Below the pieces are notes generated by a model. It made no database searches. It was not told the DNA's origin and saw only the letters and a program-made list of their open reading frames with translations. From Pseudomonas syringae (GTDB lineage: Bacteria; Pseudomonadota; Gammaproteobacteria; Pseudomonadales; Pseudomonadaceae), in NCBI RefSeq assembly GCF_023278085.1, contig NZ_CP066265.1, positions 1,890,501-1,954,500 on the forward strand: a stretch of DNA of 64,000 nt, in the 5' to 3' direction. This document shows positions 34,806-47,082 of this stretch, in pieces. Position 1 is the first letter of the stretch. Every line of letters begins with the position of its first letter. The translations under genes and the position numbers were made by a program.

Positions 34806-37637
34806 ATGCAAGAAAGCGTGATGCAGCGCATGTGGAACAGTGCCCACCTATCCGGTGGTAACGCTGCCTATGTGGAAGAGCTCTATGAGCTCTACCTGCA
34901 CGACCCTAACGCTGTGCCAGAAGAATGGCGCACCTACTTTCAGAAGTTGCCAGCAGACGGCAGCTCTGCCACTGATGTATCGCACTCGACTATTCGCGAT
35001 CATTTCGTGTTGCTGGCCAAAAACCAGCGCCGCGCTCAACCGGTGTCCGCCGGCAGTGTGAGCAGCGAGCACGAAAAGAAGCAGGTTGAAGTGCTGCGAC
35101 TGATCCAGGCTTATCGGATGCGTGGCCATCAGGCTGCTCAGCTCGATCCGCTGGGCCTGTGGCAGCGTCCTGCGCCTGCTGATCTGTCGATTAACCATTA
35201 CGGCTTGACCAATGCCGATCTGGACACGACTTTCCGTGCCGGTGACTTGTTCATTGGCAAAGAGGAAGCGAGCCTACGCGAAATTCACGAAGCGTTGCAG
35301 CAGACATATTGTCGCACCATCGGCTCCGAGTTCACGCACATCGTGGATTCCGAGCAGCGCAACTGGTTCATGCAGCGTCTTGAAAGTGTTCGCGGCCGTC
35401 CGAACTTCTCGGCAGACATCCAGAGCCATTTGCTGGAGCGCGTCACCGCAGCGGAAGGCCTCGAGAAGTACCTGGGCACCAAATACCCGGGCACCAAGCG
35501 TTTCGGTCTGGAAGGCGGCGAAAGTCTGATCCCGATGCTCGACGAGCTGATTCAGCGTTCCGGGTCCTACGGCACCAAGGAAGTTGTGATCGGCATGGCC
35601 CACCGTGGCCGTCTGAACGTATTGGTCAACACCTTCGGCAAGAACCCGCGCGACCTGTTCGACGAGTTCGAAGGCAAGAAGAAAGTGGAACTGGGTTCCG
35701 GTGACGTCAAATATCACCAGGGCTTCTCTTCCAACGTCATGACCGCAGGCGGTGAAGTTCACCTGGCCATGGCCTTCAACCCGTCTCACCTGGAGATCGT
35801 TTCTCCGGTGGTCGAGGGTTCGGTCCGTGCGCGTCAGGATCGTCGTAACGATCCGAACGGCGACAAGGTTCTGCCGATTTCCCTCCACGGCGACGCGGCT
35901 TTTGCCGGTCAGGGCGTGGTCATGGAAACCTTCCAGATGTCGCAGACCCGCGGCTTCAAGACGGGCGGCACGATCCACATCGTCATCAACAACCAGGTGG
36001 GTTTCACCATCAGCAACCCGCTGGACTCGCGTTCCACCGAGTACGCCACCGACGTTGCCAAGATGATTCAGGCGCCGATCCTCCATGTGAATGGCGATGA
36101 TCCGGAAGCCGTGATGTTCGTCACCCAGCTGGCGATCGACTACCGCATGCAGTTCAAGCGGGACATCGTCATCGATCTGGTCTGCTACCGTCGTCGCGGC
36201 CACAACGAAGCTGACGAGCCTAGCGGCACTCAGCCTTTGATGTACCAGCAGATCACCAAGCAGCGCACCACGCGTGAGCTGTATGCCGAGCATCTGATCA
36301 AGACCGGCGTTCTCGACGAGGCCCGCGTTCAGGCCAAGGTCGATGACTACCGCAGCGCGCTGGACAATGGCCTGCACGTCGTAAAAAGCCTGGTCAAGGA
36401 GCCGAACAAGGAATTGTTCGTCGACTGGCGTCCGTACCTGGGCCATGCCTGGACTGCGCGTCATGACACTCGCTTCGATCTGAAGACCCTGCAGGAACTG
36501 TCGGCCAAGCTGATGGAACTGCCGGAAGGCTTCGTCGTGCAGCGTCAGGTGCAGAAGATCTACGAAGACCGTCAGAAGATGCAGGCCGGTGGCTTGCCGA
36601 TCAACTGGGGTTACGCCGAAACCATGGCTTACGCCACGCTGGCGTTCGAAGGTCATCCGATCCGCATGACAGGTCAGGACATCGGTCGCGGTACGTTCTC
36701 GCACCGTCATGCTGTTCTGCATAACCAGAAAGACGCCGGGACTTACATCCCGTTGCAGAATCTGTATTCCGGTCAGCCGCGTTTCGATTTGTACGACTCG
36801 TTCCTGTCGGAAGAGGCCGTGCTGGCGTTTGAATACGGTTATTCGACTACCCAGCCTGATGCGCTGGTTATCTGGGAAGCCCAGTTCGGCGATTTTGCCA
36901 ACGGAGCCCAAGTGGTTGTCGACCAGTTCATCACCAGCGGCGAACACAAGTGGGGCCGTCTGTGCGGTCTGACCATGCTCTTGCCTCACGGCTACGAAGG
37001 GCAGGGGCCGGAGCATTCCTCGGCACGTCTGGAGCGTTACCTGCAATTGTGCGCAGAGCACAACATTCAGGTGTGCGTACCGACAACCCCGGCGCAGATC
37101 TACCACCTGTTGCGTCGTCAGGTCATCCGTCCGCTGCGCAAGCCGCTGATCGTGCTGACACCGAAGTCGCTGCTGCGTCACAAGCTCGCTGTTTCGACCC
37201 TGGAAGACCTGGCCGAAGGCTCGTTCCAGACCGTCATTCCGGAAATCGATACCCTCGATCCGGCCAAGGTCACGCGTCTGGTGCTGTGCAGCGGCAAGGT
37301 CTACTACGACCTGCTGGAAAAACGCCGTGCCGAAGGTCGTGAAGACATCGCCATCGTGCGCCTCGAGCAGCTGTATCCGTTCCCTGAAGATGACTTGATG
37401 GAAACCATCGCGCCATACACCAACCTGCAACATGTGGTCTGGTGTCAGGAAGAGCCGATGAACCAGGGCGCCTGGTACAGCAGCCAGCACCATCTGCGTC
37501 GCAGCATGGGCAATCACAAACGCGAACTCGTTCTCGAGTATGCCGGTCGTGATGCCTCCGCTGCGCCAGCCTGTGGCTACGCTTCGATGCACGCCGAGCA
37601 GCAGGAAAAACTCCTGCGCGATGCCTTCACTGTTTAA
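34806..37637 (+). CDS. sucA: 2-oxoglutarate dehydrogenase, E1 component
   Basis: Thiamine-diphosphate-dependent decarboxylation of 2-oxoglutarate and transfer of succinyl to the E2 lipoyl group. 943 residues, family length. [60 protein letters not shown] and [11 protein letters not shown] form the cofactor site; [19 protein letters not shown] lies in the transketolase-like half. The ATG at 34806 follows GAGGGTGACCAAGC. The 259-base gap after sdhB contains a weak hairpin near 34583-34612 followed by TTTTAA, and no gene. Confidence 0.98.
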   Translation: MQESVMQRMWNSAHLSGGNAAYVEELYELYLHDPNAVPEEWRTYFQKLPADGSSATDVSHSTIRDHFVLLAKNQRRAQPVSAGSVSSEHEKKQVEVLRLIQAYRMRGHQAAQLDPLGLWQRPAPADLSINHYGLTNADLDTTFRAGDLFIGKEEASLREIHEALQQTYCRTIGSEFTHIVDSEQRNWFMQRLESVRGRPNFSADIQSHLLERVTAAEGLEKYLGTKYPGTKRFGLEGGESLIPMLDELIQRSGSYGTKEVVIGMAHRGRLNVLVNTFGKNPRDLFDEFEGKKKVELGSGDVKYHQGFSSNVMTAGGEVHLAMAFNPSHLEIVSPVVEGSVRARQDRRNDPNGDKVLPISLHGDAAFAGQGVVMETFQMSQTRGFKTGGTIHIVINNQVGFTISNPLDSRSTEYATDVAKMIQAPILHVNGDDPEAVMFVTQLAIDYRMQFKRDIVIDLVCYRRRGHNEADEPSGTQPLMYQQITKQRTTRELYAEHLIKTGVLDEARVQAKVDDYRSALDNGLHVVKSLVKEPNKELFVDWRPYLGHAWTARHDTRFDLKTLQELSAKLMELPEGFVVQRQVQKIYEDRQKMQAGGLPINWGYAETMAYATLAFEGHPIRMTGQDIGRGTFSHRHAVLHNQKDAGTYIPLQNLYSGQPRFDLYDSFLSEEAVLAFEYGYSTTQPDALVIWEAQFGDFANGAQVVVDQFITSGEHKWGRLCGLTMLLPHGYEGQGPEHSSARLERYLQLCAEHNIQVCVPTTPAQIYHLLRRQVIRPLRKPLIVLTPKSLLRHKLAVSTLEDLAEGSFQTVIPEIDTLDPAKVTRLVLCSGKVYYDLLEKRRAEGREDIAIVRLEQLYPFPEDDLMETIAPYTNLQHVVWCQEEPMNQGAWYSSQHHLRRSMGNHKRELVLEYAGRDASAAPACGYASMHAEQQEKLLRDAFTV

Positions 37638-37678
37638 CGCCTTCGAGCATTAGAAACCGAATTAAGGAATTACAGATA

Positions 37679-38911
37679 ATGGCTATCGAGATCAAAGCCC
37701 CCTCTTTCCCGGAATCCGTTGCCGATGGCACCATTTCCAAGTGGCATAAAAAAGAGGGTGATGCGGTAAAACGCGACGAGATGCTTGTAGACATCGAGAC
37801 TGACAAGGTTGTCCTCGAAGTGCTGGCCGAGGCTGACGGCGTGATGGGCCCGATCACCAAGGAAGAGGGCGCTATCGTCCTGTCCAACGAAGTGCTTGCC
37901 ACGTTGAATGACGGTGCTACGGCATCTGCTGCTCCGGCACCTGCTCCAGCTGCTGCTGCGCCTGCCTCGGCACCCGCCGCTGCACCGGCTGCATCTGCTG
38001 GCGAAGAAGACCCGATTGCTGCGCCTGCTGCGCGTCAACTGGCTGAAGAAAACGGCATCAACCTGGCCAGCGTCAAGGGCACCGGTAAAGACGGCCGTAT
38101 CACCAAGGAAGACATCGTTGCTGCAGTTGAAGCGAAGAAATCCGCTCCAGCCGCTGCGCCTGCCGCCAAGCCTGCTGCCGCCGCTGCTCCTGTTGTCGCC
38201 GCAGGCGATCGCACCGAGAAGCGCGTGCCGATGACCCGCGTGCGTGCAACCGTTGCCAAGCGTCTGGTCGAAGCCCAGTCGAACATGGCGATGCTGACCA
38301 CTTTCAACGAAGTCGACATGACTGAAGTCATGGCTCTGCGTTCGAAGTACAAGGACCTGTTCGAGAAGTCGCACAACGGCGTTCGTCTTGGCTTCATGTC
38401 GTTCTTCGTCAAGGCCGCTACCGAGGCGCTGAAGCGCTTCCCGGCAGTCAACGCTTCGATCGACGGCTCCGACATCGTTTACCACGGTTATGCCGACGTT
38501 GGTGTAGCGGTTTCCAGCGATCGCGGCCTGGTTGTACCGGTTCTGCGTAACGCAGAACACATGAGCCTGGCCGAAATCGAAGGCGGCATCGCCACCTTCG
38601 GCAAGAAAGCCCGTGACGGTAAACTGTCGATCGATGAAATGACCGGTGGTACGTTCACCATCACCAATGGTGGTACTTTCGGTTCGATGATGTCGACGCC
38701 GATCGTCAACCCGCCACAGGCTGCAATTCTGGGCATGCACAACATTCTGCAGCGTCCGATGGCAGTCAACGGTCAGGTTGTGATTCGCCCGATGATGTAT
38801 CTGGCGCTGTCTTACGATCACCGTCTGATCGATGGTAAAGAAGCAGTCACTTTCCTCGTTACCATCAAGAACCTGCTGGAAGACCCAGCTCGTCTGTTGC
38901 TGGATATCTGA
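37679..38911 (+). CDS. sucB: 2-oxoglutarate dehydrogenase, E2 succinyltransferase
   Basis: Core of the 2-oxoglutarate dehydrogenase complex; transfers succinyl from lipoamide to CoA. 410 residues. The lipoyl domain is at 1-78, with the lipoylated Lys in ETDKVVLEV. An Ala/Pro-rich swinging linker follows (about 80-105). The E1/E3-binding domain ([31 protein letters not shown]) leads to a second Ala-rich linker and the catalytic domain ending [17 protein letters not shown] with the active His. It lies 41 bases after sucA. Confidence 0.98.
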   Translation: MAIEIKAPSFPESVADGTISKWHKKEGDAVKRDEMLVDIETDKVVLEVLAEADGVMGPITKEEGAIVLSNEVLATLNDGATASAAPAPAPAAAAPASAPAAAPAASAGEEDPIAAPAARQLAEENGINLASVKGTGKDGRITKEDIVAAVEAKKSAPAAAPAAKPAAAAAPVVAAGDRTEKRVPMTRVRATVAKRLVEAQSNMAMLTTFNEVDMTEVMALRSKYKDLFEKSHNGVRLGFMSFFVKAATEALKRFPAVNASIDGSDIVYHGYADVGVAVSSDRGLVVPVLRNAEHMSLAEIEGGIATFGKKARDGKLSIDEMTGGTFTITNGGTFGSMMSTPIVNPPQAAILGMHNILQRPMAVNGQVVIRPMMYLALSYDHRLIDGKEAVTFLVTIKNLLEDPARLLLDI

Positions 38912-38930
38912 TGAGGCAGCCCCAATTTGT

Positions 38931-40520
<1,590 letters not shown>

Positions 40521-40535
40521 GACAACAAGAGAAAC

Positions 40536-40693
40536 CACGACGCAGTGCCCGTCGTGAGCCTTGCAAGCAGGGCTTACCGCGGAATCTGCGTCGGACTCGA
40601 CCTCTCAGGCGGCGCCGTGAGTGCCCAATGGCACTTGCGGTGTCCACCCGGAGTAGCGGTCACAGGTGGTGCGGCACGCTGACGTGCAGCACC
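40536..40693 (+). other. Structured intergenic leader between lpdG and sucC
   Basis: The 208-base gap contains no gene but three hairpins: CACGACG/CGTCGTG (40536-40556), AGTGCC/GGCACT (40620-40635) and GGTGC-CACG/CGTG-GCACC (40668-40693). None has a T run. It could be a processing or stability region setting the sucC/sucD level, or repeat remnants. Confidence 0.5.
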
Positions 40694-40728
40694 GAATGCG
40701 CAGTACCTAAACGAAGACGGTAATAAGC

Positions 40729-41895
40729 ATGAATCTTCACGAGTATCAGGGTAAGCAGCTGTTCGCTGAGTACGGCCTGCCAGTATCCAAAGGTTACGCG
40801 GTAGACACCCCGGAAGCAGCAGCGGAAGCCTGCGACAAGATCGGCGGGACCGAGTGGGTTGTCAAAGCCCAGGTTCACGCAGGCGGTCGTGGTAAAGCGG
40901 GCGGCGTAAAGCTGGTTCGTAGCAAGGAAGATGCGGCAGCCTTCGCTCAACAGTGGCTGGGCAAGCGTCTGGTCACTTACCAGACTGACGCCAACGGTCA
41001 GCCAGTGACCAAGATCCTGGTCGAGTCCTGCACCGATATCGCCAAAGAGCTGTATCTGGGCGCGGTGGTCGATCGTTCCAGCCGTCGTATCGTGTTCATG
41101 GCTTCCACCGAAGGTGGCGTGGACATCGAGAAGATCGCTCACGACACTCCTGAAAAGATTCTCAAGGCTACTATCGATCCTCTGGTTGGCGCTCAGCCAT
41201 TCCAGGGTCGCGATCTGGCTTTCCAGCTGGGTCTGGAAGGCAAGCAAGTCACTCAGTTCGCCAAGATCTTCACTGGTCTGGCCAAACTGTTCCAGGACCA
41301 CGATCTGGCCCTGCTGGAAGTGAACCCGCTGGTGATCAAGGCTGACGGCGATCTGCACTGCCTGGACGCCAAGATCAACATCGACGCCAACGCCATGTAC
41401 CGTCAGCCAAAGCTGAAGGGTTTCCACGATCCTTCGCAGGACGATCCTCGCGAAGCTCACGCTGCCAAGTTCGAACTGAACTACGTAGCACTGGAAGGCA
41501 ACATCGGTTGCATGGTCAACGGTGCTGGCCTGGCCATGGGTACCATGGACATCGTCAACCTGCATGGCGGCAAGCCTGCAAACTTCCTTGACGTTGGCGG
41601 CGGTGCCACCAAGGAACGCGTTACCGAAGCGTTCAAGATCATTCTGTCCGACACCAATGTCGCGGCAGTACTGGTCAACATCTTCGGCGGCATCGTTCGT
41701 TGCGACATGATTGCCGAAGGCATCATCGGTGCAGTGAAAGAAGTCGGCGTGAAAATCCCGGTTGTTGTGCGCCTTGAAGGTAACAACGCTGAACTGGGCG
41801 CTAAAGTACTGGCAGAAAGCGGTTTGAACATCATCGCTGCTACCAGCCTGACCGACGCTGCTCAACAAGTTGTCAAAGCCGCGGAGGGCAAGTAA
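40729..41895 (+). CDS. sucC: Succinyl-CoA synthetase, beta subunit
   Basis: ADP-forming; with SucD makes succinate and nucleoside triphosphate from succinyl-CoA. 388 residues: [22 protein letters not shown], the ATP-grasp segment [40 protein letters not shown] for Mg, and [17 protein letters not shown]. It overlaps the first base of sucD (TAATG). Confidence 0.98.
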   Translation: MNLHEYQGKQLFAEYGLPVSKGYAVDTPEAAAEACDKIGGTEWVVKAQVHAGGRGKAGGVKLVRSKEDAAAFAQQWLGKRLVTYQTDANGQPVTKILVESCTDIAKELYLGAVVDRSSRRIVFMASTEGGVDIEKIAHDTPEKILKATIDPLVGAQPFQGRDLAFQLGLEGKQVTQFAKIFTGLAKLFQDHDLALLEVNPLVIKADGDLHCLDAKINIDANAMYRQPKLKGFHDPSQDDPREAHAAKFELNYVALEGNIGCMVNGAGLAMGTMDIVNLHGGKPANFLDVGGGATKERVTEAFKIILSDTNVAAVLVNIFGGIVRCDMIAEGIIGAVKEVGVKIPVVVRLEGNNAELGAKVLAESGLNIIAATSLTDAAQQVVKAAEGK

Positions 41896-42776
41896 TGAGC
41901 GTCCTGATCAATAAAGACACCAAGGTTATCTGCCAGGGTTTCACTGGTTCGCAAGGTACCTTCCACTCCGAACAAGCCATTGCCTACGGCACTAAAATGG
42001 TCGGCGGCGTGACACCAGGCAAGGGTGGCACCACGCACCTGAACCTGCCCGTGTTCAACACAGTGAAAGAAGCGGTAGAAACCACTGGCGCAACCGCCAG
42101 CGTTATCTACGTTCCGGCTCCTTTCTGCAAGGATTCCATCCTTGAAGCAGCGTTCGGCGGCATCAAGCTGATCGTCTGCATCACCGAAGGCATCCCGACC
42201 ATCGACATGCTGGAAGCCAAGGTCAAGTGCGACGAACTGGGCGTGATCCTGATCGGTCCTAACTGCCCGGGCGTCATCACTCCGGGCGAGTGCAAGATCG
42301 GCATCATGCCAGGTCACATCCACTTGCCAGGCAAAGTAGGCATCGTGTCGCGTTCCGGCACCCTGACTTACGAAGCTGTGAAGCAGACCACTGACGCCGG
42401 TTTCGGTCAGTCCACCTGCGTCGGCATCGGCGGTGACCCGATCCCTGGCTCGAACTTCATCGATATCCTGAAGCTGTTCCAGGAAGATCCGCAGACCGAA
42501 GCGATCGTCATGATCGGCGAGATCGGCGGTTCGGCTGAAGAAGAAGCGGCTGCCTACATCAAGGCACACGTGACCAAGCCGGTTGTTTCCTACATTGCTG
42601 GTGTGACTGCTCCTCCGGGCAAGCGCATGGGCCATGCCGGTGCAATCATCTCCGGTGGTAAAGGTACTGCAGACGAGAAATTCGCTGCCCTGCAGGACGC
42701 TGGCGTAAAAACCGTGCGCTCCCTGGCAGACATCGGCAAGGCTTTGGCCGAGCTGACCGGTTGGCCGACCAAGTAA
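41895..42776 (+). CDS. sucD: Succinyl-CoA synthetase, alpha subunit
   Basis: CoA-binding and phosphohistidine subunit. 293 residues: [19 protein letters not shown] for Co[32 protein letters not shown], and the active-site His in [12 protein letters not shown] at about residue 246. It is the last gene of the TCA block; a terminator and then an IS element follow. Confidence 0.98.
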   Translation: MSVLINKDTKVICQGFTGSQGTFHSEQAIAYGTKMVGGVTPGKGGTTHLNLPVFNTVKEAVETTGATASVIYVPAPFCKDSILEAAFGGIKLIVCITEGIPTIDMLEAKVKCDELGVILIGPNCPGVITPGECKIGIMPGHIHLPGKVGIVSRSGTLTYEAVKQTTDAGFGQSTCVGIGGDPIPGSNFIDILKLFQEDPQTEAIVMIGEIGGSAEEEAAAYIKAHVTKPVVSYIAGVTAPPGKRMGHAGAIISGGKGTADEKFAALQDAGVKTVRSLADIGKALAELTGWPTK

Positions 42777-42828
42777 GCTTCGCTGCTTGCTGAACAGACA
42801 AGCTTCGCTTGTTTGTTCCGACAATCGA

Positions 42829-42859
42829 CAAAAGCCACCTTCGGGTGGCTTTTGTTTGT
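42829..42859 (+). terminator. Rho-independent terminator after sucD
   Basis: An 11-bp perfect stem CAAAAGCCACC/GGTGGCTTTTG with a TTCG loop and TTTGTCTGT after. A weaker hairpin ACAAGC/GCTTGT precedes it. The insertion sequence begins five bases after this feature, so sucD expression should be undisturbed. Confidence 0.9.
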
Positions 42860-42916
42860 CTGTTGTCCCGTCCTGAATAAGGTTTACACCTTCTGACCTT
42901 TCCTCAGGAGGACTCA

Positions 42917-43318
42917 ATGGATACGGGTAAAAGGCGCAGCCAGCGCGATTACACGCTAGCCTTTAAATTATCGGTCGTAGATCAGGTTGAAAAAGGCGAG
43001 TTGAGTTATAAAGAAGCCCAACGACGCTATGGCATCCAAGGCCGGTCGACGGTGCTGGTCTGGTTACGAAAGCACGGTCGACAGGATTGGAGCCAAGGCG
43101 CATCAATTCGAGAGCCGAGGAGCAGGTCCATGACCGAGCCAACCCTCCCGCCGACACCCGAGCAGCGGATTAAAGAGCTTGAAGAACAGCTGATGCTGAG
43201 CAATCAGAAGGCCCAGTTCTTTGAAGCCGTCGTCAACGTTCTGAAAAATGACTACGGCGTTTCTGTCGTAAAAAAGCGACCCGGCAAGTCCTCTCGCAAG
43301 GGCAAATCCAAGACCTGA
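42917..43318 (+). CDS. IS3-family transposase OrfA (DNA-binding part)
   Basis: 133 residues. The N-terminal helix-turn-helix (YTLAFKLSVVDQVEKGELSYKEAQRRYGIQGRSTVLVWLRKHG) should bind the terminal repeats, and a leucine-zipper-like segment follows (EQRIKELEEQLMLSNQKAQFFEAVVNVL). AGGAGG stands seven bases before ATG 42917. Translation either ends at 43318 or shifts -1 at 43270-43276 to make the OrfAB transposase. Confidence 0.93.
   Translation: MDTGKRRSQRDYTLAFKLSVVDQVEKGELSYKEAQRRYGIQGRSTVLVWLRKHGRQDWSQGASIREPRSRSMTEPTLPPTPEQRIKELEEQLMLSNQKAQFFEAVVNVLKNDYGVSVVKKRPGKSSRKGKSKT
43270..43276 (+). promoter_or_regulatory. Programmed -1 frameshift site of the IS element
   Basis: A-AAA-AAG sits in the orfA reading phase exactly as a canonical slippery heptamer (X XXY YYZ). 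After a -1 slip the frame is open through GCG ACC CGG... into orfB without a stop. The fused product continues VLSQGQIQDLSISRACLFMGISRQAYYK, typical for an IS3-family orfA/orfB junction. Confidence 0.85.
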
Positions 43319-43341
43319 GTATTAGCAGGGCTTGCCTGTTC

Positions 43342-44142
43342 ATGGGCATTTCGCGCCAAGCGTATTACAAGCGTAATCGCGTTTTTGATGCCAGGGTCCG
43401 CCAGGACCAAGAGGTAATGGATTTCGTTCTGGAAAAGCGTCGTCGCCAGCCAAGGTTGGGAGCGCGCAAGTTGCACTACTTGATGAGCGTCGAAGCTCCT
43501 GCGTCGTTGTGCGTGGGTAGAGACCGTCTGTTTACCATCCTTCGTGATGCGCGCGAACTGGTTGCGCGCAAACGGGCTTATCACAAGACCACTCATAGTC
43601 ATCATCGCTTTCGCCGCCACCCCAACCTGCTCAAAGCAGGTCCGGAACAAGTCGTGGCCAATGGACCCGAACAGGTCTGGGTTGCAGACATCACCTATCT
43701 GCCTACGCAGGAAAGCGTGGCATACGTGAGCCTTGTAACCGATGCGTACTCACGCAAGATCGTTGGTCATCATGTGCATGAAAGCCTGCATACCCAGTCG
43801 GTGATAAAGGCACTGGAAAAAGCGGTAGGTGAGCGAAAAACCGATCAGATGCTGATTCATCATTCAGATCGCGGCGCCCAGTACTGTTCCGATCTCTATC
43901 ATCAGCAGCTGCATACCAGGCATGGAATCCGGTGCTCGATGACTGATGGCTATGACTGCTATCAGAACGCTATGGCCGAGCGAGTAAACGGGATTTTGAA
44001 GACCGAGTTTCTACTCCATCGACCTAAAGACTTGGCAGATGCAGTGAAAATGGTGGATGAATCGGTGCAGATCTACAACGGAGAGCGGCCACACTTATCC
44101 CTGAAATACAAAACGCCCGATGCGGTGCATCGGGCGTTTTGA
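43342..44142 (+). CDS. IS3-family transposase OrfB (DDE catalytic part)
   Basis: 266 residues as an independent frame, normally made as the C-terminal part of OrfAB. It has an N-terminal helical region (MGISRQAYYKRN...), then the rve integrase core: QVWVADITYLPT with the first catalytic Asp, HHSDRGAQYCSDLYHQQL with the second, and QNAMAERVNGILKTEF carrying the Glu, ending PHLSLKYKTPDAVHRAF. The DDE triad is intact. The open frame extends upstream of ATG 43342 to the slippery site. Confidence 0.93.
   Translation: MGISRQAYYKRNRVFDARVRQDQEVMDFVLEKRRRQPRLGARKLHYLMSVEAPASLCVGRDRLFTILRDARELVARKRAYHKTTHSHHRFRRHPNLLKAGPEQVVANGPEQVWVADITYLPTQESVAYVSLVTDAYSRKIVGHHVHESLHTQSVIKALEKAVGERKTDQMLIHHSDRGAQYCSDLYHQQLHTRHGIRCSMTDGYDCYQNAMAERVNGILKTEFLLHRPKDLADAVKMVDESVQIYNGERPHLSLKYKTPDAVHRAF
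44110..44140. terminator. Hairpin at the 3' end of the IS transposase gene
   Basis: A 14-bp perfect stem AAAACGCCCGATGC/GCATCGGGCGTTTT with a GGT loop overlaps the last codons of orfB. It can stop transcription in either direction at the IS edge, insulating the element from the neighbouring GNAT gene. Confidence 0.7.
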
Positions 44143-44225
44143 GCGTGAAACAGGTGTAAACCTATTTCAGGACTAGACATGTAGAAAACCGCATGGGTTA
44201 TGCCTGCGATTTACATGGTCCATGA

Positions 44226-44810
44226 TCAGCTGTTGTTTGCCTGCCACTCTTCCCGGGTCATTTCCCAGATCTGCTCTTGCGTCGTACCGCAGACAAACTC
44301 TGCATCCTGAACGCTTACGAGGCGCATGCCTTCGCGGCGGGAGAGCTTGCAAGAGGCTTCGTTCAGGGCCGACTTGGCCACGCGCATGACCTGGCGATCG
44401 AGCGTTTCAAACCAGAAACGGTTGATCGCTACACAGACCTCCGACATCAGGCCGAGACCCTGATAAGGCGGTGAGAGCCAGAACCCGCGATTATTGTCTT
44501 CTTCGTCCATCATGCACACGCTGCCAATCACCTGATCGGGCTGATTGAGCAGGCGAATGGACCAGTGCCATTCCTCGCCGTCCTGCATGGCCGGTAACGC
44601 GTCTTCTCGCAGATAACGCAGTGCTTCACCCTTCGGGTAGGGCCAAGGCACGTGATGTGTCAGGTAGCGCACCACCTGCCAGTGATCGAACAGGGTCTGC
44701 AGGGCCGGCGCGTCTTCCAGTTGCAAGGGCTGCAAGACCAGTCGCGGGGTGTACAGGGTCGGCGTCAGGACCGCAGGCGTATCAGAGGTATCAGGCATGT
44801 GCTTGACCAT
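44226..44810 (-). CDS. GNAT-family N-acetyltransferase, RimJ/RimL-like
   Basis: 194 residues. [22 protein letters not shown] is the RimJ/RimL-type start, followed by [23 protein letters not shown] and the acetyl-CoA loop region [43 protein letters not shown] is the usual C-terminal strand-helix (normal form N-x-x-S-x-x-L-x-x-x-G-F). The substrate could be a protein N-terminus or a small amine. ATG 44810 is used; ATG 44798 is an alternative, and neither has a strong ribosome site. It faces the IS element and sucD. Confidence 0.85.
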   Translation of the reverse strand: MVKHMPDTSDTPAVLTPTLYTPRLVLQPLQLEDAPALQTLFDHWQVVRYLTHHVPWPYPKGEALRYLREDALPAMQDGEEWHWSIRLLNQPDQVIGSVCMMDEEDNNRGFWLSPPYQGLGLMSEVCVAINRFWFETLDRQVMRVAKSALNEASCKLSRREGMRLVSVQDAEFVCGTTQEQIWEMTREEWQANNS

Positions 44811-45095
44811 CGACTAGTAATAACAGGCAATCTATCGGTCAGCCCATGGCCGGTCTGTCAGGCGATTCCGAATCTGCACGAGAATTTAGACTGCCAGTTA
44901 AGGGTGCGTCGTCGGATGGCTCGCCCTGAGACAGTGCATTTTCCAGCGAAGTTGGCTACCCTGTGCGCCATTTTTGCGTTGCCCTCACAAGGGGCGGTTC
45001 GCAAGGTACTGCCACGTCTTACGCCGACGGGCTGCGTCTGCCCCATTCATGGGTGGCGTCCCATCCCTTATCTCGATTCCGTGTGGTCCCTCGCA

Positions 45096-46409
45096 ATGAA
45101 AGTGTTGAAAGGCCAGGACATCCTGGCACTTGGTTTCATGACATTCGCCCTGTTCGTCGGGGCTGGCAATATCATCTTCCCGCCCATCGTGGGTCTGCAG
45201 GCCGGGCCGAATGTATGGATCGCCGCGCTCGGCTTTCTGGTTACCGCAGTCGGTCTGCCGGTGGTCACGGTGATCGCCCTGGCCAAGGTCGGTGGCGCGA
45301 TGGATGCGTTGAGCAGCCCGATCGGCAAAGTGGCGGGCGGCGCGCTTGCTGCTGTGTGCTATCTGGCAGTCGGTCCGCTGTTCGCGACGCCGCGGACCGC
45401 CACCGTCTCGTTCGAAGTGGGTCTGGCACCGCTGACCGGCGACAGTCCGATGGCGCTGTTCCTCTATAGCCTGGTGTATTTCCTGGTGGTGTTCTGGGTT
45501 TCGTTGTATCCCGGTCGCTTGCTCGATACCGTGGGGCGTTTTCTGGCGCCGCTGAAAATCCTCGCCCTGGCAATGCTGGGCATTGCGGCATTTGCCTTGC
45601 CCGCCGGTGAAATAGGGCAGGCTGAGCCCGCCTATGCCGCAGCACCGTTTTCTCAGGGCTTCATCAATGGCTATCTGACCATGGATACCTTGGGTGCGCT
45701 GGTCTTCGGCATTGTCATCGTCAACGCCATCCGCTCGCGCGGCGTCGAGTCGCCACGGCTGATCACGCGCTACGCGATCATCGCCGGATTGATTGCAGGG
45801 GTAGGGCTGGCGTTGGTCTATGTCAGCCTGTTTCGCCTGGGTTCCGGCAGTCACGCCGTTGCGGCAGGTGCAAGCAATGGCGCAGCCGTGTTGCACGCCT
45901 ACGTGCAGCACACCTTCGGTTCGCTGGGCAGTGGATTCCTGGCGGTACTGATTTCTCTGGCCTGTCTGGTCACGGCGGTCGGCCTGACCTGCGCCTGTGC
46001 CGAATACTTCGCCAAGGTGTTGCCACTGTCCTACAGAACGCTGGTGATCATTCTCGCGGTGTTCTCGTTGCTGGTGTCCAATCTGGGCTTGACCCGGCTG
46101 ATTCAGTTTTCGATTCCGGTGCTGACGGCGATCTACCCGCCGTGCATCGTTCTGGTGGCGCTGAGCTTCTGCAAAGGGCTCTGGCAGAGCCAGGGGCGGG
46201 TTGTTGCGCCGGTGATGCTGGTGTCTTTGCTTTTCGGTCTGATCGACGCGCTGAAGGGCGCAGGCTTCGGTGATTACCTGCCGGGCGTGCTGACCAGTCT
46301 GCCACTGAGTGATCAGGGGCTGGCGTGGCTGGTGCCGTCGGTCATCACCCTGGCGGGGGCCGTGTTGGTTGACAGGGTTATGGGCAAACGCAGCGAAGCA
46401 CTGGCGTGA
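45096..46409 (+). CDS. brnQ: Branched-chain amino acid carrier BrnQ/BraB type
   Basis: Sodium-coupled uptake of leucine, isoleucine and valine across the inner membrane. 437 residues, the standard length, with about 12 helices: [33 protein letters not shown] is the family start, then [33 protein letters not shown] and [21 protein letters not shown] chose ATG 45096 to match the family. The 285-base upstream region has no gene; a hairpin-forming CCCTCACAAGGGG lies near 44990. Confidence 0.94.
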   Translation: MKVLKGQDILALGFMTFALFVGAGNIIFPPIVGLQAGPNVWIAALGFLVTAVGLPVVTVIALAKVGGAMDALSSPIGKVAGGALAAVCYLAVGPLFATPRTATVSFEVGLAPLTGDSPMALFLYSLVYFLVVFWVSLYPGRLLDTVGRFLAPLKILALAMLGIAAFALPAGEIGQAEPAYAAAPFSQGFINGYLTMDTLGALVFGIVIVNAIRSRGVESPRLITRYAIIAGLIAGVGLALVYVSLFRLGSGSHAVAAGASNGAAVLHAYVQHTFGSLGSGFLAVLISLACLVTAVGLTCACAEYFAKVLPLSYRTLVIILAVFSLLVSNLGLTRLIQFSIPVLTAIYPPCIVLVALSFCKGLWQSQGRVVAPVMLVSLLFGLIDALKGAGFGDYLPGVLTSLPLSDQGLAWLVPSVITLAGAVLVDRVMGKRSEALA

Positions 46410-46458
46410 ACTGACGGAATGCCAGCCTGGCTGGCTGACAGACAATACGCATGACATG

Positions 46459-46485
46459 AAAAGGCCCGCTCGAAGCGGGCCTTTT
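46459..46485. terminator. Bidirectional terminator between brnQ and the small lipoprotein gene
   Basis: A 12-bp perfect stem AAAAGGCCCGCT/AGCGGGCCTTTT with a CGA loop between convergent genes. Confidence 0.92.
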
Positions 46486-46507
46486 CAATTCAGCGAACTC
46501 GCCAGCC

Positions 46508-46768
46508 TTATTTGGTGGCTGGAGCTGCTTCTGGCGCCTTGTTGGCGTTTTCTGCGGCGCGCTGTTGTGCGGCTTCCGCGTTTTTCTGGGCGGCTTCCTG
46601 GCTTTCCTTGGCCGCGTCATTCACTTTGTCCTGAGCCTTCGCCATCGACTCTTGGGACTGCTCAGCAGCCTTGTTGGCATCTTGCTGAGTGTTTTCGGAT
46701 TTCTTGTCACAGGCGGCGAGGCCCAGGGTGGCAGAAAGCATCAAGGCATAGGCTAAAGTTTTACGCAT
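46508..46768 (-). CDS. Small Ala/Gln-rich lipoprotein
   Basis: 86 residues. The signal peptide MRKTLAYALMLSATLGLAAC ends in the lipobox LAAC. The mature part is a single long, highly charged helix (ANKAAEQSQESMAKAQDKVNDAA, KESQEAAQKNAEAAQQRAAENA) with heptad-like Ala spacing, reminiscent of coiled-coil outer-membrane lipoproteins. AAGGAG precedes the ATG at 46768. I do not know its role; an envelope or stress function is plausible. Confidence 0.83.
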   Translation of the reverse strand: MRKTLAYALMLSATLGLAACDKKSENTQQDANKAAEQSQESMAKAQDKVNDAAKESQEAAQKNAEAAQQRAAENANKAPEAAPATK

Positions 46769-46978
46769 GGGGTGTTTCTCCTTATTAAGTATTCACGAGC
46801 CTAAGAGCGTGCGCCAACCCGTTAAGTTCCAGGCGCGAGCAGAATATCGGAGACGGTTGTTGCATTGGCGTTACAGGCCAGTGGAGCGGACAGGATCGCG
46901 ACCGTTGCAGGGCGGTGTCGATCAACCTGTTTCACGTTGTATTTCGATGCATGAATCAGCGTCCGGACATTTTTTGCT

Positions 46979-47006
46979 CTTGAAATCCTCAACCCAGCCC
47001 CCACCT
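46979..47006 (+). promoter_or_regulatory. Sigma-32 heat-shock promoter of htpG
   Basis: CTTGAAA (46979-46985) and CCCCACCT (46999-47006), spacer 13, about 75 bases before the htpG start. The match to CTTGAAA-N13-15-CCCCATNT is strong, and the spacer equals that of the small heat shock gene. The remainder of 46769-47082 shows no gene. Confidence 0.83.
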
Positions 47007-47082
47007 TGATGACTACCCGCTGTCATGCAGGCCGATGCCTCAACGTGACGGCTTATGCCATCCAGATCGGAGTTTGATGATT

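Larger units (their letters stand above)
42864..44179 (+). mobile_element. IS3-family insertion sequence, complete (1316 bp)
   Basis: Ends are TGTCCCGTCCTGAA...GGTTTACACC on the left and the inverted GGTGTAAACC...TTCAGGACTAGACA on the right: about 32-base imperfect terminal inverted repeats beginning TG and ending CA. Flanking TGT occurs on both sides (42861-42863 and 44180-44182), a 3-bp target duplication usual for IS3. Inside are orfA and orfB in overlapping phase with a -1 frameshift signal. Nothing is truncated, so it may be active. The exact IS name needs an ISfinder search. Confidence 0.93.

Noticed and set aside
35274..37592. A minus-strand open frame of 772 codons opposite sucA
   Set aside because: Same cause as above: a shadow of a highly expressed gene with strong codon bias, and no domain or ribosome site.
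42917..44142. The IS transposase as a frameshifted pseudogene
   Set aside because: The two frames meet at an in-phase A-AAA-AAG slippery site with an open -1 frame, the normal expression mode of IS3 elements.
44815..45095. A T-box or leucine leader peptide before brnQ
   Set aside because: I found no run of Leu, Ile or Val codons with an attenuator, and T-boxes are not expected in Pseudomonas.
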